A stretch of 30,589 bases of DNA from CAZKFG01 sp964551985 (GTDB lineage: Bacteria > Bacillota > Negativicutes > Acidaminococcales > JAISLQ01). The notes beneath the pieces were generated by a model. The model did not search any database. It saw only the letters and a list, made by a program, of their open reading frames with translations, and was not told where the DNA came from. Position 1 is the stretch's first letter. Every line of letters begins with the position of its first letter. A program made the position numbers and the translations under genes. Positions 17,342 through 25,392 of the stretch are shown in pieces. Location: contig CAZKFG010000025.1 of assembly GCA_964551985.1 (NCBI GenBank), positions 1-30,589 of the forward strand, in the 5' to 3' direction.

Positions 17342-18289
17342 TTATATATTATTATCAATAATGTATTTTGGCAAAAAGTCTTTAAGTGTTTGTATAAAAA
17401 GTTCTGTACAGGGATTGTATGTATCTTTTCGCCACAGTGTTATTGCATTATAGCTATAGTTTGATGTAATTGTTTTGTCATACTCTTGGTAATCGAGCAA
17501 ATCAAGAAATTTTACGTTTGTTTGTGTGTATTTGCTAATGTGTTTATGTGCAAGACAAACACCTAGACCAGAAGCGACAAGATCAAGCATAGCTGCAATA
17601 TTACCTGCTTCTTTTATGTTGATGGCTTTATAAAATACTTGGTTGTTTTTTTTAACTTCCATTATAGGTTTGATTGGTGGGTAATATCTAACTGCTGAGT
17701 CTACAATGTAAAATCTTTCATCAACTAGGTCTCTTATGTGTATTGCACTGTGATTTGCCAATTTGTGGTTAGCTGAAACTACTGCACACATAGGAATTGT
17801 CCACATAGGGATTTTATCGAAATAAGAGTAACCTTCAAGGGCATAATCTCTTGTAAAAGCAATATCAATTTCTCTTTTATCAAGAAGTTCGATAAGTTTG
17901 CTTACATATCCTTGTGAAGCATCTATATCAATTTTTGGATAAGCTTTTTGAAATTTTGGTATCAAAAGTGGCAAAAAGCTACGAAAAGCCCAACTGTTAA
18001 AGCCAATTTTCAGTTGCCCAACTGTACCATCTATGCTAGCTCTTATGTAGGATATTGACTCGTTATATTCGGCTATTATTTTTTGGGCAAAAGGGAAAAA
18101 GTTTTTTCCGGCATTGGACAGTCGAACATTTTGTTTGTTGCGCTCAAACAAGGGCGCTCCTAATTCAGTTTCTAGTGCCATTATTGTACGGCTTAATGTT
18201 GGTTGGGATACAAATAAAATTTTGGCGGCAGTAGAGTAATTAAGTTTTTCTGCTAATACGCAAAATTGTTCTAATTGGCTAATATGCAT
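17342..18289 (-). CDS. LysR-family transcriptional regulator
   Basis: A 315-residue regulator of the usual LysR length. The N-terminal winged HTH is clear: MHISQLEQFCVLAEKLNYST, then AAKILFVSQPTLSRTIMALE and LGAPLFERN. The rest is the periplasmic-binding-like effector domain, with GQLKIGFNSWAFRSFLP opening it. LysR proteins commonly control the divergently transcribed genes and respond to a pathway metabolite. Here the divergent gene is the HMG-CoA lyase-like head of the metabolic operon, 400 bp away, with a duplicated regulatory block between them. The effector is probably the operon's substrate or an intermediate, which is inference. It is not related to the mobile-element genes to its left. 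Confidence 0.92.
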   Translation of the reverse strand: MHISQLEQFCVLAEKLNYSTAAKILFVSQPTLSRTIMALETELGAPLFERNKQNVRLSNAGKNFFPFAQKIIAEYNESISYIRASIDGTVGQLKIGFNSWAFRSFLPLLIPKFQKAYPKIDIDASQGYVSKLIELLDKREIDIAFTRDYALEGYSYFDKIPMWTIPMCAVVSANHKLANHSAIHIRDLVDERFYIVDSAVRYYPPIKPIMEVKKNNQVFYKAINIKEAGNIAAMLDLVASGLGVCLAHKHISKYTQTNVKFLDLLDYQEYDKTITSNYSYNAITLWRKDTYNPCTELFIQTLKDFLPKYIIDNNI

Positions 18290-18335
18290 TTAAAATACCT
18301 CACATTCATCTGTTAAATATTACAATTATTCTAGT

Positions 18336-18470
18336 GCGAAAATGTGTATGATGGAAATAATGAATAATTATACCGTACGTTTTTGTTTGCAAAATTGTCA
18401 GCTATAATTAAATTCAAGAATATTATAAAAATTAGTATATATGTTTTTATTTTAACACATTATGAGTTTT
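18336..18470. repeat. Duplicated intergenic block, copy 1
   Basis: Copy 1 of two diverged direct repeats between the regulator and the operon. The best-kept parts are aaataatgaataa near 18355 and a 37-nt run ending in tatatatgtttttatttta near 18455, which differs from copy 2 at only one position. The offset between copies is 170-179 bp. Confidence 0.75.
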
Positions 18471-18504
18471 TTTATTATTATAAGCAGAATCAAATTTTAA
18501 ATAA

Positions 18505-18650
18505 CGCAAAAATGTTCATTATGAAAATAATGAATAACTATGATAGGAATATTGCATTTCTAATTTGCAAAGTTATCAATTATAATTCAATTATAAGAAT
18601 ATTATAAAAATTAATATATATGTTTTTATTTTACGGCATTATTGTTTTTA
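18505..18650. repeat. Duplicated intergenic block, copy 2
   Basis: Copy 2 lies directly upstream of the operon. Its middle is diverged and has about 9 extra bases relative to copy 1. It carries a complete palindrome (18515-18534) that is only half conserved in copy 1. Confidence 0.75.
18515..18534. promoter_or_regulatory. Candidate LysR operator
   Basis: A perfect inverted repeat with 8-bp arms, TTCATTAT and ATAATGAA, around GAAA. It fits the T-N11-A style of LysR sites and sits in the regulator-operon intergenic region. Direct binding is inference. Confidence 0.45.
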
Positions 18651-18688
18651 AAATGTTTGGCTAAAAAATTTAAAAGGAGTGGGTGGAA

Positions 18689-19681
18689 ATGAAGTTACCT
18701 AGTAAGATTGTTATAGGTGATATTACTGTTAGAGATGGCTTTCAGCATGAAGAAAAGTTTGTTTCTACAAAAGCAAAGTTATGGTGTTTGGAAGAGTTAA
18801 TACTTTCAGGAGTGCGACACGTTGAAGTAACAAATTTAGGTAATCCTGTTGGAATGCCTCAGTTTGCGGATTCAGAAGAGCTTTTTAAATTGCTTTATAA
18901 AAGTAAGCGTATAGCGCATCTTTTGCCAGATGTAGAACTTACAGCAGTAACTATTAGGGAAAAAGCTGTTGAACGTGCTATTGCTTTGAAAAAAGAAGGA
19001 TACGGACCGACTAGAATATTGCAAATGGTATCTACTTCTCCTTCTCATATGTTCAAAAATTCAGGATTAGATCACAATGGATACTGGAACATGACTGAAA
19101 AATGTATACAAGATGCTCATGATGCGGGATTGAAAGTTAATGGTACAATAAGCACAATTTGGGGCTGTCCTATAGAAGGACCTACAGAGCTTAGCAAAGC
19201 AGTTGAGTTTACAAAAAGATATTTGCAGATAGGGGCAGATGACATTGAACATGCGGATCACGACGGTTCTGCACCTCCTAACAAAGTGTATGAGTATTTT
19301 TCGTCAATACTTGATGCTATTCCAAATCCAGATTTGCATATAGCACATTTTCATGTTACAAGAGGCTGGGGAACTGCCAATGTATTAGCGGCACTTCAGG
19401 CAGGAATAATTAGATATGAAAGTGCTTTGGGCGGAATTGGTGGTCAGCCATCAAACTTTATGGATGATTGTCCTGTTGCAGGTACGGGTGCGTACTATTA
19501 TAAAGATGCAAACATTACAGGTCTTGTTAGTACAGAAGATGTAGTGGTAATGATGGATGAAATGGGTATAGATACTGGACTTGATGTGGATCGCCTATTA
19601 AAGACAGGTCTAATGCTTGAAAAAATTCTGGCAAGGCGTTTGCGTAGCGAAAGTATTCATAATGGACGAATTTTAAAATAA
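18689..19681 (+). CDS. HMG-CoA lyase-family (DRE-TIM) protein lacking the signature Cys
   Basis: A 330-residue TIM-barrel metallo-aldolase. The DRE-type motif is GDITVRDGFQ with D11, R15 and D16; the metal-binding pair is H220-x-H222 in IAHFHVTRGWG; GTANVLAALQAGI follows. HMG-CoA lyases carry a catalytic Cys in a GGCPY motif; here it reads GGQPSN, with Gln at 253. The usual SLGDT strand is also replaced, by EHADHDG. It therefore likely cleaves or forms a C-C bond in a different hydroxy-acid or acyl-CoA. The start is the ATG at 18689, 9 bp after AGGAG; the in-frame GTG 6 bp upstream is too close to that site. It heads the operon facing LysR. Confidence 0.85.
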   Translation: MKLPSKIVIGDITVRDGFQHEEKFVSTKAKLWCLEELILSGVRHVEVTNLGNPVGMPQFADSEELFKLLYKSKRIAHLLPDVELTAVTIREKAVERAIALKKEGYGPTRILQMVSTSPSHMFKNSGLDHNGYWNMTEKCIQDAHDAGLKVNGTISTIWGCPIEGPTELSKAVEFTKRYLQIGADDIEHADHDGSAPPNKVYEYFSSILDAIPNPDLHIAHFHVTRGWGTANVLAALQAGIIRYESALGGIGGQPSNFMDDCPVAGTGAYYYKDANITGLVSTEDVVVMMDEMGIDTGLDVDRLLKTGLMLEKILARRLRSESIHNGRILK

Positions 19682-19748
19682 CATTTTATAGAAATTTAAT
19701 TGAGGCGTATTTTGAAAAATTTAGGTAGCACGGGGAGGGGCATATCTA

Positions 19749-21755
19749 ATGAGAAAGGTTATTAGGATTGCTTCTATACAAGAAGATAAATGCAAAAAAG
19801 CACCTTGTCAAGTAAGTTGCCCGGCAGGAGTAAATATTCCTGTTTATATAGGTCTTATTGGTGAAAAAGATTTTTTACAGGCATATAAAGCTATTCGTAC
19901 AGAGATACCATTTCCATCGGTTTGCGCTCGTGTATGTAATCATCCCTGTGAAAGTGCTTGTAGGCGAGTAGGACGTGATGAGGCGTTAGCGATAAGAGCT
20001 TTGAAAAGAGTACCTGGAGATTATTTGTTTTTAAATGGAGGGTTGCCTAAATCACCTAAAAAAACGCTTAATGCTAATAAAGTAGCTGTGGTAGGAAGTG
20101 GTCCGGCTGGTTTGTCAGCTGCGTTTTATTTGGCGCAAAAAGGTTATGCTGTAACGGTTTTTGAGTCTATGCCAAAACCTGGCGGTATGATGATGTATGG
20201 AATTCCTGATTATCGGTTGCCGAAAGATGTTTTATGTGAAGAAGTAAATGTAATAAAAGATTGTGGTGTAAATATAAAAAATGGTGTAAGGGTAGGAAAA
20301 GATATAACTATACAAAAAATATTTGAAGATGGCTTTGAGGCAATATTTTTGGCTGTTGGAGCAAGTGTCGGTAATAAAATGAATATAGCTGGCGAAGAAT
20401 TGTCTGATGTTTTTGTTGGTGTGGACTTTCTTAAAAATGTAAATAGTGGTATAAAATATGATTTTAAGGGCAAAAAAGTTGCGATCATAGGTGCGGGAAA
20501 TGTGGCGGCAGATGCTTCAAGAAGTGCCTTGCGTTTTGGTGCTGATAAAATAGACGTTTACTATAGGCGTTCAAAAAAAGATATGCCAGTTACAGATGAA
20601 GAGCTTGCACAGATGGAGCATGAGGGGATAAATATACATACAATGGTGGCGCCTGTAAAGGTAATAAATAAAAACGACAAAGTTATCGGGATTGAACTGA
20701 TAAAGATGAAAGCAGGGAAGCTTGATTCTAGTGGTCGTTATTCACCTATTGAGATTGAGGGGTCTAACTACAAAGTTGATGCAGATATTGTCATTTCGGC
20801 TATTGGCTATCATCCAGATGCTTCACAGATAGATGAGCGGCTAAATACTACTAAATGGGGCAGCGTTGCAGTAAACATTACTACAATGGCAACAAGTATT
20901 GAGAAGGTTTTTTCCGGTGGCGATTGTGTTAGTGGTGCAACTACGGTTGTTGAAGCTATAGCTGAAGGTAAAAGAGCGGCAGTTATTATAGATAAAATGT
21001 TTGGCGCAAATGGTGAATTAGCAGAGCTGGAAAAAGCTCAGATATGTATTAGGGATTCTTTTGCTTCAAATGAACAAAATGGACATAGAGAGCAAGAAAG
21101 AATGTTAAAGCATATAGATGATTTTTGTGAAATAAATTTAGGCTATAGTATTGATATGGCTTTAGCTGAAGCAAAGCGTTGCTTGCACTGTGATCTTGTC
21201 TGTAATACTTGTGAGAATGTTTGTCCTGTTTTATCTGCAAAAGCAAAGAAACCAGGTTTGAGAAAAATTGCTTGTATTGATGAAGATCGCTGCACAGGAT
21301 GCGCTATGTGTGAGCAGCGTTGTCCTGATCAGGCGATTGTTATGGTGGATCTTGATAAACCCAAAATTACAGATATGAAGATACCAGACACTTTAGTTGA
21401 TGATATAAAGGCACTTTGTCATAAAGCACACATGTTACCAGATCAAGTTATTTGCTATTGCTATAGGGTAAAAGCATCTGAGGTTGCCGCAGCAATTTTA
21501 TCTGGTGCCAAGACACCAGAAGAGGTGGCGCTACTTACAGGTGCACGTACAGGTTGTGGAGTGCTTTGTGCTAATAGTACTATGCGTCAGTTTGAGGCAG
21601 CTGGTATAAAGCTTGATAAAGCACCAGGTTATCAGTGGTATGGTTGCGTGCCAACTATCTGGAAAATACCTGATTCGGTTATGGAAAAATATGATAAAGA
21701 ATATCGTCTTTTTAGCGATAGAGACAAAATGGACAAGTTGTTTCCCAAAAAATAA
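19749..21755 (+). CDS. Multi-domain FAD/Fe-S NAD(P)H oxidoreductase (GltD-like) with ferredoxin and BFD-like domains
   Basis: A 668-residue flavoprotein with four parts. Residues 1-95 form a Cys-rich Fe-S domain as in GltD and dihydropyrimidine dehydrogenase (C15, C20, C24, then CARVCNHPCESACRR). FAD- and NAD(P)-binding Rossmann motifs follow at about 115 (VGSGPAGLSAAF) and 247 (IGAGNVAADASR). Around 478-525 are CLHCDLVCNTCENVCP and a ferredoxin motif CTGCAMCEQRCP. A BFD-like [2Fe-2S] domain starts at about 568 (CYCYRVKASE, later TGCGVLC). It should pass electrons between NAD(P)H, flavin and several clusters; the partner is unknown. A GGGGAGGGG site precedes the ATG. It lies 67 bp after the lyase gene and 16 bp before the BKACE gene, within the operon. 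Confidence 0.85.
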   Translation: MRKVIRIASIQEDKCKKAPCQVSCPAGVNIPVYIGLIGEKDFLQAYKAIRTEIPFPSVCARVCNHPCESACRRVGRDEALAIRALKRVPGDYLFLNGGLPKSPKKTLNANKVAVVGSGPAGLSAAFYLAQKGYAVTVFESMPKPGGMMMYGIPDYRLPKDVLCEEVNVIKDCGVNIKNGVRVGKDITIQKIFEDGFEAIFLAVGASVGNKMNIAGEELSDVFVGVDFLKNVNSGIKYDFKGKKVAIIGAGNVAADASRSALRFGADKIDVYYRRSKKDMPVTDEELAQMEHEGINIHTMVAPVKVINKNDKVIGIELIKMKAGKLDSSGRYSPIEIEGSNYKVDADIVISAIGYHPDASQIDERLNTTKWGSVAVNITTMATSIEKVFSGGDCVSGATTVVEAIAEGKRAAVIIDKMFGANGELAELEKAQICIRDSFASNEQNGHREQERMLKHIDDFCEINLGYSIDMALAEAKRCLHCDLVCNTCENVCPVLSAKAKKPGLRKIACIDEDRCTGCAMCEQRCPDQAIVMVDLDKPKITDMKIPDTLVDDIKALCHKAHMLPDQVICYCYRVKASEVAAAILSGAKTPEEVALLTGARTGCGVLCANSTMRQFEAAGIKLDKAPGYQWYGCVPTIWKIPDSVMEKYDKEYRLFSDRDKMDKLFPKK

Positions 21756-21771
21756 ACAAAGAGGTGTGTTG

Positions 21772-22626
21772 ATGAGAAAAGTAATAATTACTGTAGCTGT
21801 GAGTGGAGGTCTTCAAAGTAAAGATGTAGCTCCTTATTTGCCAGAACAACCTGAGGATATTGCACAGTCTGCATATGAATGTTATTTGGAAGGTGCATCG
21901 GTAATACATATTCATGCCAGAGACAAAGAGGGTAATGTTACGGCTGATCCTAAAATACATAAACATATAAATAAACTAGTTCGTGAACGTTGTGGTGACG
22001 TTATAATTAACAATTCTACCGGTGTCGGACCTGGACACTCTTTTCAAGAGCGTATAGGTGTTTTGGATGCATTGCCTGATGCGGCATCGTTTAATGTAGG
22101 TACTATGGTAAGAACAAAATTCATGCCTGGGTCATTGTTTTTAAATACTCAAGCACAGCTGGAAGAAATGGCTGTAGTGATGATGGAAAAAGGTGTTAAA
22201 CCAGAGATGGAAGTTTTTAGTCAATATATGGTCGAAGAAGCTAAGCATCTTATAAAAAAAGGTTTGGTAAAACCTCCTTATTGGTTCAATATAGTTATGG
22301 GTAGTTCAAATATGGGTACATTACCTGGTACTGTAGATAACCTCATATCTATGTATCAATATATAAAAGATATTCCAAATGCAGTAATAACTGTAACCGG
22401 CATAGGTCCTAGCCAAATTCCAATGACTACGATGGGGTGCTTGATGGGTGGGCATATGCGCGTAGGCATGGAGGATAATTTGTATCTGTCAAAAGGTGTT
22501 TTAGCTACTAAAAATGTGCAGTTTGTTAAACGTGCTGTTGAGATGATAAAAAGTTTGCAATTAGAGGTGGCTACTCCTAAAGAGGCGAGAGAGATGCTTG
22601 GAATTGAAAATATAGCTATGTTTTAA
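21772..22626 (+). CDS. Beta-keto acid cleavage enzyme (BKACE, DUF849)
   Basis: A 284-residue zinc enzyme of the family typified by 3-keto-5-aminohexanoate cleavage enzyme (Kce). These condense a beta-keto acid with acetyl-CoA and release acetoacetate plus a new acyl-CoA. The zinc ligands are visible as H46 and H48 in VIHIHARD and E234 in VGMEDNLY. GPSQIPMTTMGCLMGGHMRVG is the usual C-terminal segment (in two parts, GPSQIPMTTMG and CLMGGHMRVG). The start is the ATG at 21772, with GAGGTG upstream; the frame is open further 5' but that part lies inside the preceding gene. The CoA-transferase encoded later in the operon could use the acetoacetate. Substrate specificity cannot be told from sequence. 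Confidence 0.9.
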   Translation: MRKVIITVAVSGGLQSKDVAPYLPEQPEDIAQSAYECYLEGASVIHIHARDKEGNVTADPKIHKHINKLVRERCGDVIINNSTGVGPGHSFQERIGVLDALPDAASFNVGTMVRTKFMPGSLFLNTQAQLEEMAVVMMEKGVKPEMEVFSQYMVEEAKHLIKKGLVKPPYWFNIVMGSSNMGTLPGTVDNLISMYQYIKDIPNAVITVTGIGPSQIPMTTMGCLMGGHMRVGMEDNLYLSKGVLATKNVQFVKRAVEMIKSLQLEVATPKEAREMLGIENIAMF

Positions 22627-22669
22627 AAATTTGTAAGAGAAATTTTTAATAAAAGAGGGAGGGGATTAT

Positions 22670-24100
22670 ATGCAGATAAAATCTACTTTAAATCCAACTG
22701 CTCCAACAAATTCACCTTATGCAATAAGACCTGATCAGTTGTTAAAAAGAGCGGCAGATTTGCCAGATATGACTGGTATAACGGTAAAAGAACTTTTTTC
22801 GGATACTCCGGATGTTATTTCTCTTGAATCGCCTGAAATAATACACGCACAAATCCGCAAAGATACACTAAAGGCTTTGGAGTCTGTTAATTTGGATATG
22901 ATAAAGCCTGGCGATTCTGTTAATATTTTGGCATCACATCATGGTTTTATGATATACGGAGGTGAACCGTATTCTGAAATGATAAAAACTATACATGATG
23001 AAGTTGAAAGAAGATGTGGGACAAATGCTATATTTTTGCGACTAGGATCGGGCTTGCGTGCACGTGAAGCAGAGGTTCTTATAAAAAAATATAATCTTGA
23101 TAAGCATTTTAAAAATAAGGCTACGGGAATGGCGCCACTTGATGAAGGAGTACCCATAGAAACAGAAATAGGGACTTTTTATGGTGTCAAAAGCGCATAT
23201 GATGCTTGTTGGATAATCCACGCTCATAACAGTGATCTTAGAGAACTTCATTATCATCGTTATTTAGGCAGGTTGTTAAAACCTTTTGCTATGAGTTATG
23301 CAACGGTGGAAACGCGTTCTACTTTTCATCAAAGTATGGGTCCTAGAGCAGCAAACTTGGTGCAAAGGATGATTTATCAGTCGCCTTTTGTTCAAAAAAA
23401 ATTTGTTTGTTCAGTTATTTTACAAGTAGCACCAACTGGTATAACAGGGGTGGATGCTAATAATGATCTTTGGGCACAAGATAGAGAATTGACAAAGATA
23501 AGTATGAAATGGTTTGGTAAAATGGCAACTTTAATAAGTAGTTTGAAGGATATAAATGTGATAATAGATTATCCTAACTCTATCCCTTATACAACTGCTG
23601 GAGGAATTTTATTTTGCAATTTTTTGAATGCAAATGTTGATGAGTTTGATTTGGATGTTGATTTTACTCCGTTTTCTCGTTATATGGATCAGTTGTATGA
23701 TGGCGATTATATAATGTTTGATAAATCATTAGTTCCTGCGCCAAATCCCGCTATCAAAAGTCTTATTGTCAATTATTGCCTTAGAGGTTATCCAGGGACT
23801 TTTTTCGCCGAACAATTGCCTACTTTTGTGGTTGGAGCACAGGCTGATTTGTTACGTAATTGCCCACAAAACGCTACTTTTATGGATAGCGCATTGCAAG
23901 TTGATGATTTGAAAAAAGCAGTAAATTTTGCAAAACGAATAACTGGTAGCGAGAAAATACTGGTTTTTGACGGAGCACGAGGGGGTATCAATGTCAGCGA
24001 TAGCCTTGCTGAAGAAATTAGGAAAATAGCACCAAAAATTGAAGAGGAGGTGGAAAAAGAACTCCTTCCCAAATGGTTTGCACAAAGAGGTCTTGTATAA
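22670..24100 (+). CDS. LarA-like (DUF2088) nickel-pincer-type racemase/epimerase homologue
   Basis: A 476-residue protein that aligns along its length with lactate racemase LarA, though weakly. The key point is the segment from RELHYHRYLG: H194, K204 and H220 are spaced +10 and +26, exactly as H174, K184 and H200 in LarA, where the Lys holds the nickel-pincer nucleotide and the His residues act on nickel. The C-terminus (DDLKKAVNFAKRITGSEKIL, then VFDGARGG) also matches the LarA end. The N-terminal catalytic residues differ: LarA's SDHTRP reads ASHHGF here, and GFHRP reads SGLRAR. The substrate is therefore probably not lactate. LarA homologues racemise or epimerise alpha-hydroxy acids. No larB, larC or larE lies in the window. 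Confidence 0.65.
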   Translation: MQIKSTLNPTAPTNSPYAIRPDQLLKRAADLPDMTGITVKELFSDTPDVISLESPEIIHAQIRKDTLKALESVNLDMIKPGDSVNILASHHGFMIYGGEPYSEMIKTIHDEVERRCGTNAIFLRLGSGLRAREAEVLIKKYNLDKHFKNKATGMAPLDEGVPIETEIGTFYGVKSAYDACWIIHAHNSDLRELHYHRYLGRLLKPFAMSYATVETRSTFHQSMGPRAANLVQRMIYQSPFVQKKFVCSVILQVAPTGITGVDANNDLWAQDRELTKISMKWFGKMATLISSLKDINVIIDYPNSIPYTTAGGILFCNFLNANVDEFDLDVDFTPFSRYMDQLYDGDYIMFDKSLVPAPNPAIKSLIVNYCLRGYPGTFFAEQLPTFVVGAQADLLRNCPQNATFMDSALQVDDLKKAVNFAKRITGSEKILVFDGARGGINVSDSLAEEIRKIAPKIEEEVEKELLPKWFAQRGLV

Positions 24101-24162
24101 AGAGGCGTTATATTTTTGTTTGCTTTAAAACTATAAGCAGGCAAGAAATTAAGGAGGATGTT

Positions 24163-25245
24163 ATGTTGAAAAAATCTACTATTAGTTTATTTTTGTTGTT
24201 ATGTTTTGTTATGTTACTTATCGGTTGCGGCGGGGGCAATCAAACAGCTTCTACTGGTAAGAGTGAAACGAAAAAGGAATACAATTTGAATGTTGCCGCT
24301 AAACCTTCTCCGTCGGCAACTTATACTGTTGCGGCATCCGTTGCCAAAATGTTAAATGAAAAAACTAAACATTTGCACGGCTTTGTTGTAACATTCCCAA
24401 GTGATGTTGTTTACCCTGATAAATTTGCCGATAAAACTATTCAACTTAGTATAAATGTTTTAAATACAGGTGCTCAAAGCTGTTTTGGGACAGGGGCATG
24501 GGAAGGTCGTGGAGCTGCAGATAATAGGTTGATTTCTACAGGTAACAAAGGGCAGTTTAGTGTTGTTATTGCAAGACCTGAATCTGGTATTAAGACAATG
24601 CATGATCTTAAAGGGAAAAAAGTGATGGGGCTTATTAGAGGCTCTGTTTTGTCAAAAGATGTTTGGGCAGCTATGGAATATGGTTATGGTCTAAATAGCA
24701 GTAATTTTCAACTTATGGAATATACAAATGTTGCGGAAATGACAACAGCTTTAAAAGAAAAACGTGTAGATGCCATAAACTATCCGTTTTTCGGCACAAG
24801 TGCAGCATGGGTAGAAGAATTGATAAGCATGGGTGATGGTGTTTTTGTGGAACACGATCCAGTAGTTCTTGACAACATACTTAAAAAATTCACTCACTAC
24901 AATAGACTTACAATTCCTGCTGGTACATATCGCAATCAAAAAGCAGAAATAGTTAATTATGGGTCTTACTTTAGCTTAGATGTAGCAGCCTTTTTACCGG
25001 ACGATGTAGTATATGATATTACTTCAACACTTTATAATAATTTTGGAGAATGGTCCTCTTATCATGACTCTATTAAAGCTCATAAACTGCCTGAGTCTAT
25101 AGAACCATCAAGATTGTCATACGTGGTACATCCTGGTGCTATAAAATATTATAAAGAAAAAGGTTTTTGGACTGCCGAGCATGAAAAAAGACAAGAAGAG
25201 AACCTCAAAAGGTTGTCGCAATTAGGACCATATAAGAAAAAATAA
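24163..25245 (+). CDS. TAXI-family TRAP transporter solute-binding lipoprotein
   Basis: A 360-residue extracytoplasmic receptor for a TRAP carboxylate transporter. The signal sequence MLKKSTISLFLLLCFVMLLI ends in a lipobox LIGC with Cys 22, so it is membrane-anchored after processing. The mature part has TAXI-type features: YTVAASVAKMLNEKT, SIKTMHDLKGK-like GIKTMHDLKGKKV, and EMTTALKEKRVDAINYPFFG. The start is the ATG at 24163 after AAGGAGG; the frame is open further upstream but overlaps the previous gene. Its partner permease follows behind a terminator-like hairpin. The ligand is presumably the carboxylate that the operon degrades. Confidence 0.9.
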   Translation: MLKKSTISLFLLLCFVMLLIGCGGGNQTASTGKSETKKEYNLNVAAKPSPSATYTVAASVAKMLNEKTKHLHGFVVTFPSDVVYPDKFADKTIQLSINVLNTGAQSCFGTGAWEGRGAADNRLISTGNKGQFSVVIARPESGIKTMHDLKGKKVMGLIRGSVLSKDVWAAMEYGYGLNSSNFQLMEYTNVAEMTTALKEKRVDAINYPFFGTSAAWVEELISMGDGVFVEHDPVVLDNILKKFTHYNRLTIPAGTYRNQKAEIVNYGSYFSLDVAAFLPDDVVYDITSTLYNNFGEWSSYHDSIKAHKLPESIEPSRLSYVVHPGAIKYYKEKGFWTAEHEKRQEENLKRLSQLGPYKKK

Positions 25246-25284
25246 CAATAGTATTTTGATAGATTACATTTTAAATAATTGTAA

Positions 25285-25335
25285 AAGGAGGAATAACAGA
25301 ATTAGATAATTATTCTATGTTATTCCTTCTTTTTT
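25285..25335 (+). terminator. Terminator-like hairpin between receptor and permease genes
   Basis: Arms 25285-25298 and 25318-25331 form a 14-bp stem with one G-U pair, followed by six T (25330-25335). As the permease and later genes lack an obvious own promoter, it probably acts as a partial terminator or as a 3' stabiliser that gives more receptor than permease. Confidence 0.75.
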
Positions 25336-25392
25336 AAGATGGTGAAAAAATAGCTCTATATTTTGTATAAATATTTGAGAATGGAGGCATAT

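Noticed and set aside
18383..18607. A 74-codon frame between lysR and the operon
   Set aside because: It lies in the duplicated AT-rich regulatory block, has no ribosome site, and its peptide is low-complexity.
21613..21771. Upstream extension of the BKACE frame
   Set aside because: It lies inside the preceding oxidoreductase gene; the ATG at 21772 has a ribosome site and gives the family-typical N-terminus.
24073..24162. Upstream extension of the TAXI receptor frame
   Set aside because: It overlaps the LarA-like gene and would bury the signal peptide; the ATG at 24163 follows AAGGAGG.
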